DNA of 64,000 nt from Berghia stephanieae. Its lineage: Eukaryota; Mollusca; Gastropoda; Nudibranchia; Aeolidiidae. Of this stretch, positions 33,527 to 43,733 are shown in pieces. The notes beneath the pieces were generated by a model, which worked only from the letters and a program-made list of their open reading frames with translations, was not told the origin of the DNA and did no database searches. Both the position numbers and the translations under genes were made by a program. The stretch covers positions 27,875,428-27,939,427 of the forward strand of contig CM067455.1 of the NCBI GenBank assembly GCA_034508935.3, in the 5' to 3' direction. Position 1 is the stretch's first letter. Each line of letters starts with the position of its first letter.

Positions 33527-34929
33527 GAAATAAAAAAAAAGAAAGCATGAAAAGAATAAGAATATTTTTAAAAAATCAATGATTTTATGAATATGTGATA
33601 AATTTATTTTAACCGCCTGAAAAAAACATAGATTGTCTGGAGTCAAACAACTTGCTGCCTTGAGCAATTTCTATTTAAAATACTTTTCTCGGGCCCATTA
33701 GAAGAGAAACATAAATGTTTTCTTCAATTCCCTTCCTCTTGACTTGCAACTACCTTTTTAAAAAAGGCATAGATGTACAGGTGTCAGAGTCTTAATCTGC
33801 ATATCCAAAATGTTGGGTATTAGATATGCAGGCTACCAGTCTCTATGTAGCTGGACATAAATAAAACACTGTTCATACATAGAATACCTATGACAGAGAA
33901 AAAACAAACTTCTAACTGGATAGTACTGTTAATGCAATTCCAGACATTGTAAGTGGGTAAAAGTAAAAGTGGGTGGTCTCAATAGATTCAATATTCTTAC
34001 CCAGATTAATTACAGTTTGTTGATTTAGTCTCTGCTGGACAACTAATTGCAAAAATAATTTCATTTTATTTCAGATTCTAACACGACACTGTTAGCAGTG
34101 GTTGCAGAGAACTTATCACTGAAAGAAGAAGTCTTTTTGCTTAAGCAACAACTGAAGGAGTCTAAGAGACTTCACGCCCAAGAATTATTAAAAGGAGAGG
34201 AACTTAAGAGGCTGCTGTTGTCAAAAAAAACCCAAAACGGACGCAGATAAATGCAGTCACTCACTGACCATTGAACACCTGCACCATCACGGACCGAAAG
34301 AAGCTGTAAAGAGTTACACTGGTTTCGTGTATGAAGATTTTGTAAAAATATTCATCTTTGTAATTTACCATATCAACACAAATGAAAGCAACATGTTGCT
34401 TGCCCATTATAGATCAATATTTACTTGTTATGATGAAATTGCGTCAAAATTACACTTTCTTGCATCTTGCCAATTTATTTAAAATATCAAGAAATGATGC
34501 AGGATGTCTATTTAGGGCATGGATCAATTACTTGTATTTCAGGCTTGACAGTTTGCCAGTATGGCCCGATCGGGACACCATTAAGAATAACATGCTACAA
34601 CAATTTTTAAAAGATTTTCCGGACACACTAGTTTTTCTTGATGGTATAGAGATAAAGACAAACAGGCCCAAGGCCTTAAAAAATCAAAGTCTATTGAATT
34701 CAGACTATAAGCCTTTTAACAATGCCAAAGTAGGCACATCAGTATATTGTTCATGGGATCTTCTGTTCCCCCTTCGAACCATATCCCTTTGTCTTGCATT
34801 TCCTTTGATACTTTCAACTTCAGATCTACAACTTCCCGTATCATCTGGCACTCAAATGATTTAATTGTGTCGCAAGTGCTGTAAATCCCCTAAAATCAAA
34901 CAATCTACCCTTGTAACAATGCAGATTGT

Positions 34930-35194
34930 TTTGTCCCAATGATTTGAATGCATTTTATTACCTGCTGTTCTCAATAGCTGCCATGACTGGTCGCAGCTTT
35001 ACATTCCTACATGGTTTGGGAATAACCATGGAGGTAATGGGCTCGGGATCAGTTCTTGGGCCACAAGGTTTACTCCATTGTTGTGGAAGGCTTGTGTGCA
35101 GCTTGGGTCTGTAGGTATATCTTGTAATCCAGCTTGCAGCCAATTCTTCAGTGTAAGGATTACTGCAACAACATGGGAACATTCACCAGATATG
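34930..35194 (-). pseudogene. SWIM-finger protein, second exon (YqaJ-associated type)
   Basis: The acceptor TTTTACTTGCAG ends at 35195. The exon reads ISGECSHVVAVILTLKNWLQ, then AGLQDIPTDPSCT, and after a one-base frame change SLPQQWSKP..RTDPEPI. GxCSHV is the second half of a SWIM zinc finger, and the SCTxxPQxW..PxG motif typically follows it in YqaJ-type transposon proteins. It splices in phase to 37013-37226. The frame change makes it a pseudogene. I did not find the YqaJ nuclease motif itself. Confidence 0.7.
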
Positions 35195-35535
35195 CTGCAA
35201 GTAAAATTTAAAAAATGAAAACAACACTTGTTTGTAAAACCTGCTCGGAATGAAAATTATATCACATATTTAGATGATGAGTCATATTATTTTTAAAATG
35301 GTGTATAGGATGGCTAACCCCCTTTTTAAGTTGAATTAAAAAATATTATGCCAAATCGAGCTAATGCATCACACTTGACAAAGGGTATTCGAGGTAAAAT
35401 GATGCTAGAAAGTGAATTTAAAGTTAAAATAATCAAAAATATTTAAAATTTAGATAATCACTCTACAATAAATCAATAAACTACATTCACTCTCCGCAAT
35501 TAAAAATTAATCTAATCCAAGTCTCATATTTTTTC

Positions 35536-35840
35536 GTGCGGCTATGTGGTCTTGTGGTATGACACTCGCTTTTGGATTGGAAGGTCCTGGGTTCGAGCCT
35601 CACTCAGCGCATAGTTGAGTCCTTGGAAAAGGCTTGTTACTCACATTCTCTCACCGTACTCAGGTGTAAAATGAGTACCTGGCCGTTAACAGGGTGTCTC
35701 TGTCCGAAACAAAAAATGTAATATTGCCTAACAGGCGTCATGACCTGTCCTAAATGTTAATTGTTGCTGTTGGCCCAGAACCCATTGTAAAGCGCTTTGA
35801 GCACGTTTAGTGGATGCTGCGCCAATAATTTTTTAACAAA
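35536..35840 (+). repeat. S1 SINE, full copy (tRNA-Pro-like head)
   Basis: The head GCGGCTATGTGGTCTTGTGG carries box A, CTTTTGG matches a tRNA-Pro anticodon loop, and box B is GGGTTCGAGCC. The body includes CTCAGGTGTAAAATGAGTAC. The 3' end GTAAAGCGCTTTGAGCACG is of the L2/CR1-like type. Confidence 0.9.
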
Positions 35841-37012
35841 ATTTTTGTAAATAAATTCAATTCTTTGCATCTACAAACGCACTCCCAACATATCTTTCTC
35901 AGGCGGTGAGTCACAAATATTACTATTTTAATTTCCCGCATAGCTCAACTGACTTAGTAATTGATTCCCTTGAAATGGCATAAATAATAATTGGTCTCTA
36001 ACTCTAAAGCATCATATTTTACCTGATGGCCCAGTCCACAAATTTTATGTTTGTGTTTTTAAATATAAATATAATAAAAAGCATGTTTCCTTTTTTTTCT
36101 TTCATTTCTTAATCTAATTAAAGTTCTCTGTACCAAATCCCTGAAATGATTAACTCAGAAAGACTGAAATGCCTAGAGAAGCAGTTGAAAAATTATAGTG
36201 GAAAGAACTTTAGAGAAAACTAAAATTCCTTAACTGGGCATCAAATCATAGTCATTGATACACTAAAGATGCTAATAAAAAAAATAATAATAATAATGAT
36301 AATGATATGATCATAATAAGAATGATAACAATAGTAATAAATATTTGTGAGACTAAATAATGCAAGACATTATGGAATCGATGTAAAAATGAAATACTTT
36401 CCCATCATTTTGGCACTCATAAACTGAGAGAGGCAACTTAATGTGATGCAAATTAAAATTACTTTAAATTTGTAAAAATAGACTTTAGTGATCATTGTCA
36501 TCATGAACTTAGTACTAGTAATTCTGATAATCGTATACCGGTGATTTAAAAAAATTAATAAGGGCACTTAAGTTTGTTTATTTCTATCAATAAAACAAGA
36601 TATATAGATATTTTTTAAATAATCGGATTGAGCCGATGCTCTACTGAGCCAATGCAAACAACAGGGGGCACACATAAAACACAACTCTAACATGACAGTA
36701 CAACTCTTTTGTTCTCCCTTTACTTACGTTCGCTTAACTCCCATCCCCACCACTTTTTTATGTAGTAACGCTTTCTACAAAACTGAATTCATGAAGACCA
36801 AGATGAAAAAGACATACGTCACCTAACATTTAACATTTCATTGAAATTAATCTTGTTTCACAACCCACATGACTGACTGACTGATGAGATGACTTGTCTA
36901 GCGTCGTGATAATTTACAGTGCAGAAGAGGACGATGCATAGAAAAATAGAAATCGATTGTAACTTTAAACAGAAGTTTTAAAAATGAAACTCAGCTAAAA
37001 TTGAACACTTAC
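35841..37012. other. Non-coding interior of the THAP transposon
   Basis: AT-rich. It probably includes the intron between the two SWIM exons. A short ATA/AAT low-complexity block lies at 36275-36340. Confidence 0.4.
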
Positions 37013-37226
37013 CCTGCTTTGTATGAGCAGTAGGCATCCACTGCCTTCTTTTCCCTCAAAACTCACGTCGTGGGGCTTCTCGCTCTTCGGTTGGCTTCGA
37101 TAAACAGAAGCAAAAACATCAAACTTTTATAGGCAAAAAGCTTCCTCTCGTGTTTTTTTGCCAGGATGTCACTTGATGTGGTAAATAATTTTGAGAAATA
37201 TCCTCAGGGAGCTCGCTGACTGCCAT
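37013..37226 (-). pseudogene. SWIM-finger protein, first exon
   Basis: On minus, ATG at 37226 opens MAVSELPEDISQNYLPHQVT, but the frame soon stops. A second frame ends KKAVDAYCSYKAG at a GGTAAGTG donor (37012). Joined to the exon at 35194 this gives AYCSYKAGISGECSHV, the CxC..CxH layout of a SWIM finger with the second Cys replaced by Tyr. Function would be DNA binding for the element's accessory protein. At least one frame change marks it as decayed. Confidence 0.65.
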
Positions 37227-37890
37227 CGTGATAGTGTAAGATTAAGAAAGAAACCAACATGAATGACCGAATCCGTGTCATGACCGTCGTCAAAAGGGGG
37301 TCAAGGTCAAGAGGCGCGGTTAATTCCCCCTGCACTACCCGTTTATTTATCAGCATGGTGGAAGAAGGGCTAAATGGTTGTATGAAGGCAGGTACTAATT
37401 AAAATGCTAAGGGATTAAATGATCCAAATAATGAACAATTCGAATATAAACCCTTCTTTTTATTATTATCATTCTATCATTTTCTTCATTTTTTTCTAAT
37501 TATTAATATTATTATCAGTATTATTATTACTATTATCTGCCAAATAAACAATATTGTTGTTACAATATTACACTTATGAAAGTCATTACAATCATTGGGA
37601 AAATTTCTGAGCTACACCTAGCACGACCTAGCAGGTAATACTAATACCTGCCTATTTTAGGTCTCATGATAAAATATAAGCTCATTTTTGCAATGGAAAA
37701 ACATTATTGTAAATCCAAAGCAAAATATTGCCCCTTACAACAATGTTTTTAAAAATTCCAGAGAGAGAGTTCGTGTATTCGGAGAAAAACCGAGAGTGGT
37801 AGAATTTCTGAATTGTTTTTTTATTATTTGTTGTTTTTTTTCTAATAGACAAAATTAATAGAAAACAACAACAAACTAAAATTAAGACTC
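37227..37890. other. Right subterminal, non-coding part of the THAP transposon
   Basis: It includes the putative 5' flank of the minus-strand gene and AT-rich sequence leading to the hairpin-rich right end (37895-38039). Confidence 0.4.
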
Positions 37891-38160
37891 AACTTTTCAG
37901 TGTGCCGAATTATCTGGTGATAATAGACACCCAAGTTTCGGGTGTTGAATTATCTGGTGACAAAATACACCTGAGTTTAGGGTGTTGAATTATCTGGTGA
38001 CAAAATACACCCGAATTTCGGGTGTTGAATTATGCTCCCTTATTATTATCAACTCAAAATGTTTTCCAATACTAGAACCTAATATTCAGCCTTTTTCCAC
38101 TTTTCAATTACTGTTATCATAATCCTGATTTATAAATAAAAACCTTGTGAATAGAATGTA

Positions 38161-38938
38161 GGTGGCGTTTTTATGCACCTTCGATAGAGGTGTACAAAAA
38201 CGCACCGTTTTTATGCACCTCCGTAGACGGTGAAGGTAAATTAATGAAAATGTTGCTGCATACGTCCATGAGGTTTAAATAGTTTTAGATTGTAGTTTAG
38301 CACGCTGCTTAGTGATTACCGATGTACGTATATACAATGATTATAAATTCAAGAATAACAACAATAATATAAAAAATCAAAAGTAAAAAGAAACATGGCA
38401 CACAAATACTGATCTCAAATAAATAAATAATTTTAGAAAATTAAAATCGAAGTTTTTGAAAAAAAAAAAAAAAAAAAAAAAAAAAAGAAAGAAAGAAAGA
38501 AAGAAAGAAAGAAAAAAGAAAGAAGAAAAGAAAGAAGAAAGAAAGAAAAGATGTCGTCCTCAATAAAGTAAACTTTTTTTTAAAAATATGTCTACAACGG
38601 GAATCGAACCCAGTACTATCAAGGTTAGAGTCTGACAGCTTGTCCAATGCGCTACGGAGCCACCTGACTGTTCATCACATTTAATAAGCTCTTTCTAAAA
38701 CAATATTTTAGCTTCAATGCAACTTCTATTTTCTGGTTTTATATTTCGATTTTTAAAATTATTATTATTTTTATATAAATTCATTAACAAAAACATCCTA
38801 CAGATGTCACAATATATAACTTTCGCCATGTCCAAATACAGATACACATTATTGCTGATGAAATTGGGTGGGATGCGCATGCGTGACGGAGGTGTATAAA
38901 AACGGTCCGTTAAGACGGAGGTGCATAAAAACACTACG
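38161..38938. mobile_element. Element A copy 2: foldback transposon with embedded tRNA-like sequence
   Basis: It has the same architecture as 14327-15039, with GGTGGCGTTTTTATGCACC at the left end and CACTACG-terminated units at the right. Its own 9-bp target duplication TAGAATGTA lies at 38152-38160 and 38939-38947. The interior has the tRNA-like sequence (38590-38661), an A/GAAA-rich tract (38459-38550) and the block GCATGCGTGACGGAGGTGTA. Confidence 0.85.
38590..38661 (-). other. tRNA-Trp-like sequence inside element A copy 2
   Basis: GGCTCCGTAGCGCATTGGAC, a CTCTAAC loop and box B GGTTCGATTCC are preserved as in copy 1. Downstream on minus it runs into T-rich sequence with many possible Pol III terminators. 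Stem pairing is incomplete. Confidence 0.7.
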
Positions 38939-39096
38939 TAGAATGTATACTGTGCAACAGGATTTATTGAACGGTTGTTCAGCTTTTATTGTTACTGGAA
39001 TTGTCATGTTCTTAAACTTAAAGCTGGAAATGGAAAGCCCATTTTTAAGGGTGGAGACAAAGTGGAGTAGAGTAGAATTTCAACCGTGTGATTACC

Positions 39097-39859
39097 GGCT
39101 GTCATTATCCCCAGACACTTGTCTGGGGATAATGAAAATTGGTTATCCCCAGACACCTATCTGGGGATAACGAAAAGGCTGGGCTGTCATTATCCCCAGA
39201 CACCTGTCTGGGGATAATGAAAATTCGTTATCCCCAGACACCTGTTTTTTTAAAAAACTTTCTCTCTTAGTTCCTTTCTAGTTTCTTGAAAATTGTCATA
39301 TTCGTCCCCACTCCGATCTCAAAAAGTGTCTAAAAAGAATAAATAATTAAAAAGCAAACAAACAGAAATATTCAGAGAGCGACCAAATGGTCAGATAGAG
39401 GAGAAAAAAACAAACAATAATTTTAAAAAAAAAAACAATTTTAAGAAATTCATGCTCAGAAAAAAAAGAGAGAAAGAATAGACTCGCACCAAAAAAAAAA
39501 AAAAAAAAAAAAAAAAAAGAAAAAAAGAAAAGAGGACGGAATTAAAATAAAAAATAAAAAAAAGTGGCGGAACCAGGATTCGAACACACAACGTCGATGT
39601 AAAACTTCCAGGGCAGACGACTAAACCATTCGGCCATGACACCCACTTCGAGGTCGACGCATATTGTGTATATGTAGTAACAACTGATTTAATGTTGGTT
39701 AATTTTGTTTTTATAGATATTTTATTAACTTTCCTTATTTCTATGTGCATTTTGGAAACATTCCATATTCTGGAATGTGGATAATTGTTTAAAGGAGCGG
39801 AGTTTCAAATATATGTCTGGGGATAACGAATTTTGGTTATCCCCAGACAGATGTGACAG
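39097..39859. mobile_element. Element B: palindromic foldback element with embedded tRNA-like sequence
   Basis: A 12-bp direct repeat CGTGTGATTACC flanks it (39085-39096, 39860-39871). Both ends show CTGTCA. TTATCCCCAGACA and its complement TGTCTGGGGATAA form three palindromes at the left (39109-39250) and one opposed pair at the right (39812-39848). The interior has a tRNA-like sequence on minus and long A runs. It has no protein frame. Confidence 0.8.
39564..39643 (-). other. tRNA-Leu/Ser-like sequence inside element B
   Basis: The minus strand reads GTCATGGCCGAATGGTTTAG (box A) and, after about 35 bases, GTGTTCGAATCCTGG (perfect box B). Spacing allows a short variable arm. A T-rich tract follows at 39480-39560 in the sense direction, as in element A. 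Confidence 0.7.
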
Positions 39860-39871
39860 CGTGTGATTACC

Positions 39872-40478
39872 TTTGTATTGTTGACTGTTGATAAGCTGAA
39901 TGAAATGCGAGTCCATTCTGTCTTGGGTCCTCACCCTCTCACAACTGACCTGAAATTCATTATAATATTATAATTATAATAATTATAACTACAAAATGAA
40001 TGAGTAATGGTCGTTAGTGAATTAATGGCAATGGTGTCATTGACATTCTGAAGCTGAGAGACTGAGAGTTCTCTATCAGTTATCAGCTCTATCAATGTAT
40101 CACTTTGCAATTTTTCTGTTTAAATAAAAAATGCAATTTTCCGCGGACCCAGAATAAGTGGTGGTGGTGGTGATGATGAGATGATGTAGGTTCGAGTTTG
40201 AGTTTGAGAAAGACATGGATTGTGGATGGATACAACAAAGTCTATCTAGAGATAAGTGAAAGTGACGACGACGAGGTATCAAAATGATTAAGTATATAAA
40301 GACAAAGGTACTTGCCTTTTGATTTCGTTTCTGAGCTTTAATTTTGTATTGCTTTTCAAATAACTTTATCTTTTAAATGTGTGCTCGTGGAACATGTTGT
40401 GTTAGGTAAACAGTAGTGAAAGTGGTGAATTTCTGAATTATCAATGTTGCCTATATTTGGGATGGAGAACCGCGAACC
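39872..40478. other. Intergenic, nothing recognised
   Basis: AT-rich sequence with short TGGTGG/GATGATG motifs. There is no gene. Confidence 0.3.
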
Positions 40479-42264
40479 AGTGTTGCCAGGTGATTTTGCA
40501 ATTATCCCGCCAACTTTATCCTACTTCACCCGCTACATTTCCTCAAGATCCGCCAAAAAATCCGCCAGTTGATTTAAAACACTTATAATCAACAATAGTG
40601 TATTGTCTCAGAATAAAATTCAGAGTTTCGATTTTGATAGAGCGGGAGTTACCCTAGACTGTCGGATATTGTTTTCGCCTTCGGTTAATCTGAATTAGGT
40701 TGTGTAATATACATCTAGACCAACAGTACATATCATCAAGTGCCAGGCCTGTTGCAGACATCGGCGATCATGTCCCTCCAACCATATCTGTCCTCAGATC
40801 TTCTCAATAGCTCGATTACTGTTCCTCCTCAACCAATCCAATCCATCCGTTCAGATTGTCAATGTAATCTTTCCTCTGTCTCCCTCTTCTTTTCTTCCCA
40901 GCAACTTTACCCGTAAGTACAATCTTAATTCCCTTTTTTCTGTAAATATGTCCGAGAAATTTTAACTGTCTTTGTCTGATGGTGTTTACAAAAGTTAGTC
41001 GTACTCTAATTTCTTTTAATACCTCCTCGTTTTTTTTTTATTGTATCTTTCCATGGGATTCTAAGAAAGCGTCTATAAAACCAAATTTCGGCTGCAGTTA
41101 TTTTACGTTCTCATTCTTTGTTATCTTCCAACACTCGCTTCCATAAAGAAGCACAGACCACGCGTATGATTTCATTACCCGGAGTTTTGTTGCCATCCCA
41201 ATGTTGTGGTTGTTCATGATTTGCTTTAATTGATTATATGTGTTCTTTGCTAAAGCAATTCTTCTTTTAATTTCATGGGTGGATCTACCATCAGATGTAA
41301 TAATGTATCCCAAATATGTAAAACTTTCAACTCTCCTGATCTCTTCATTTTGATAGGATAATTTGCAGGGTGGTTTAACATTATTTCTGCTCAAAACCAT
41401 ACATTCTATTTTTTTTTCACATTGAGTTCTAACCCCATGTCTTCGCTATGTTTGGCCATATTATCGAGTAGTTGTTGTAACTCTTTTTCTGATTCTGCAA
41501 TTAGAGCAGTGTCATCCGCATATCTTAGATTGTTGATGACATATCCCCCGCCCTATATTCACTCCTGCCTTCAGCTGTATTTTACGTAGAATGAACACGC
41601 TGTAGATGTTAAAAAGGTCGGGAGATAGGACACATCCTTGCCTGACACCTCGTTGTATGTGTGTGTACTCGCTGACTTCACTATCAATTCGAGTAGCCGC
41701 TTTTTGCTCAAGTAAATATTTCTAACGAGTCGAATGTCTTTGCCATCTATATCCAACTTCTGTAGAATGTCAATAACTCTTTCATGTTTTACATGATCAA
41801 AGGCCATTTTGTAATCAATAAAACATATATACTCATCTTTTTGCATTTCAAGATAGCGATCTATAAATGTTGTTAATGTGAAAATAGCATTTCTTGTCCC
41901 ACTATCGGGTAAAAATCCAAATTGAAGATTACTGATTTCTGGTCTGATCTCATTCTTTATTCTCTCCATCAAGATACGAAGCAAGATTTTTGTAATATGA
42001 CTCATTAAAGTGCTTGTTCTATGAAGTCCACATTAGTTGGCTCCCGGTTTCTTTGGTAACATTATGAATATTGATTTGCTCATTTCACTGGGTATCTGAT
42101 CTCCAAAGAATCGTAAATTAAATTCACCATTTCAGTAATTTATCAATTCCAATTATACAAATCATCAAAAATCGGGGGAAAAATCCGCCAGACCATTTTT
42201 TCCCCGCCACGCGATGATAAAATTCCGCCAATTTGTCGGGAAAAGCCGCCAACCTGGCATTACT
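40479..42264. mobile_element. DNA-transposon-like element with AGTGTTGCCAGGT ends, split by a LINE
   Basis: AGTGTTGCCAGGT at the left and, inward from the right, AGTAATGCCAGGT form 13-bp inverted ends followed by related TCCCG..CAA motifs. Only about 250 bp belongs to it; the rest is a LINE. No clear target duplication is seen. The superfamily is uncertain. Confidence 0.5.
40640..42130 (-). pseudogene. RTE-like LINE reverse transcriptase, 5'-truncated
   Basis: Read on minus, RT motifs run from about 42005: ISNLQFGFLPDSGTRNAIF, CFIDYKMAFDHVKHE; then from 41400 the connection/thumb region FTYLGYIITSDGRSTHEIKR and LLYGSECWKITK; then a C-terminal part with LRIPWKDTI and RQLKFLGHI near 41000-40900 and MSATGLALDD near 40750. 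The YADD region near 41520 is readable but disturbed. Several frame changes and the missing endonuclease show it is dead. Confidence 0.8.
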
Positions 42265-42552
42265 GCCTACTCGCCCTTGATTTCAGTTTCAGACAACATA
42301 CACGGACAAGACTTACCATGACTGCCCGATATTCAACGTGACCAGTTTCAACTTCAAAAGTGATTAGGGCTAGGTTTAGGATGGAATAAAAAAGATCCTT
42401 TAGCCATGGGAAAACATTGTTATTACATAAAGAGTTAAAAAGTAAAAGAAATATATAGCCTATATATAATATTAAATAGATAAAAATTATACATTATTTT
42501 CCTTGTGGATAATTTGGCCATGCGCGTGTATCTGGCAGCTTTGCTATTAGCC
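42265..42552. other. Non-coding spacer
   Basis: Unique AT-rich sequence with no feature seen. Confidence 0.3.
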
Positions 42553-43142
42553 GAGGAACTATGTTTTCAGTTCACCAGTGGACTGAAAGAAAACACAGCT
42601 GTGTATTCAGTCCACCTGAAATAAAAATATTTAAAAAGGACCAAATATCGTCGATACTTACCTTAATCAATATTGACCACATTGATACTGAGCCTATTAT
42701 AGGTTAGGCATCATCAAAAATGGACAGGCATAAATTTATGACAATTTGACGGCTGAATAATATCATTTACAGCGTTTTATTTACTCTCGGAAAGCCTTGA
42801 TGAGAGTTGCTCGAAATCGAGAGCCCGAGATTCTTACCGTGGCTGTTAGATAGCCATTGGCCTGACCAATTTGGCCAAAATTGGCCACACAGAGAATTAT
42901 GTTTCCATAATTAATTTAAATTTAACATTTATATCTATTTTTCCTAGTCCGTTAGAATTTTTGTGATTATCAAAACCGATGATTTTTTCCAAGGAGATCA
43001 GAGTTTTGGTATTGTTTGACCAAGTAAGGTTCTATTTGGTCAATTTTCACATCGATCACTGGCCACGAGCACGGCTGTGCCTCAAGGCCTCAGGACTCCC
43101 CCTCCTCCCCCCTCTCTATCTATCTCTCTATCTCTAATCTCT

Positions 43143-43148
<6 letters not shown>

Positions 43149-43198
<50 letters not shown>
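43149..43198. repeat. (CT)n microsatellite
   Basis: About 50 bp of pure CT follows degenerate CTATCT repeats. Confidence 0.95.
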
Positions 43199-43200
<2 letters not shown>

Positions 43201-43546
43201 GCTCCCTTAAACATATTCAAGGCCCTATAACTATAAAGTTGTTCTCTCTTTTTAAAATATATTTATATCTTCGTTGGTTTTTGTTTTGTTTGTTCGTTTT
43301 GTTTTTTTCCGGACTCATATTCTTACGCACAAGAAATGCACAAGGCAATCAATGTTGACTTCTCACTGTGTTCAAAATTCAAATAATAATCTTAAACGTG
43401 AGTAAAAGTAAATAAATAAAAAATGTTAAAAGTCGAACACCAGGAATGGTGTCAACGTGTTGAATTTGGAAATTAAGATTTCTTTACCAAGGGAGTACAA
43501 AAAAAAATAAAATAAAATTTTTAAAAAAGAAAGAAAGAAAATATTA

Positions 43547-43622
43547 TGCCAGAAATGAGCTAGAACCTCTGACTCTGAGCTCTGTTACAGTTACGCTGTG
43601 CTAAAACAGCTGGCCACATCGC
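43547..43622 (-). other. tRNA-like sequence inside element C
   Basis: The minus strand reads GCGATGTGGCCAGCTGTTTT (box-A-like), then CTGTAACAGAG and box-B-like GAGGTTCTAGCTC. It is weaker than those in A and B but has the same place and orientation, with a T-rich tract immediately downstream. Confidence 0.5.
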
Positions 43623-43733
43623 CTTTTCGCGCTCGGTTAAACTTAAACAGTTTAGCCCGTATAATCTCTTCCTGTGGACGGAAAACACAGCTGTGTATTC
43701 AGTCCACTGGTGGACGGTAAACACGGTTTCTTC

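Larger units (their letters stand above)
30678..34863 (+). pseudogene. THAP-domain DDE transposase, split over at least four exons
   Basis: Exon 1 (30678-30875) encodes a THAP finger: MGKNCQWGL, then FFPFIKPW, KRWIRACARP and YICSK before a GTAAGT donor. Exon 2 (from 31563, after TTGCAG) completes it with HFKDGEPTKRFPDPEL. Exon 3 (33106-33265) is an acidic linker ending NEQRVIPNL. Exon 4 (from 34075) has a coiled coil (VAENLSLKEEVFLLKQQLKE), then a helix-turn-helix (YTGFVYEDF; LANLFKISRNDAGCLFRAWI) and a DDE core start (DTLVFLDGIEIKTNRPKA). THAP residue 15 is TGA and the expected second Cys is Arg. Frame changes occur in exon 4, and the catalytic C-terminus is missing or unreadable after 34863. 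The family is DDE_Tnp_4-like. Confidence 0.8.
30366..38039. mobile_element. 7.7-kb THAP-type DNA transposon relic
   Basis: The ends CGGAGTGTTATTC and, inward from the right, GGGAGCATAATTC are flanked by TTATTATTA at 30357-30365 and 38040-38048, a possible 9-bp target duplication. Both ends contain repeated blocks around TTGTCACCAGATAATTC and GTGTATTTTGTCACC (two at the left, three at the right), forming hairpins of CACCCGAAA with TTTCGGGTG. Inside, the plus strand encodes a THAP/DDE transposase and the minus strand a SWIM-finger protein. This divergent pair resembles what I know of ISL2EU-type transposons. SINEs S1, S2 and R1 have since inserted. Confidence 0.8.
42553..43733. mobile_element. 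Element C: long-TIR foldback element with embedded tRNA-like sequence
   Basis: About 57-bp inverted ends (42553-42615 and 43674-43733) both contain CACCAGTGGACTGAA and the palindrome ACACAGCTGTGT. Exact edges and a target duplication are unclear. The interior includes a CAGATGGCCA-type MITE relative (42846-43066), a (CT)n tract (43149-43198), A-rich sequence (43495-43540) and a minus-strand tRNA-like sequence. Confidence 0.65.
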
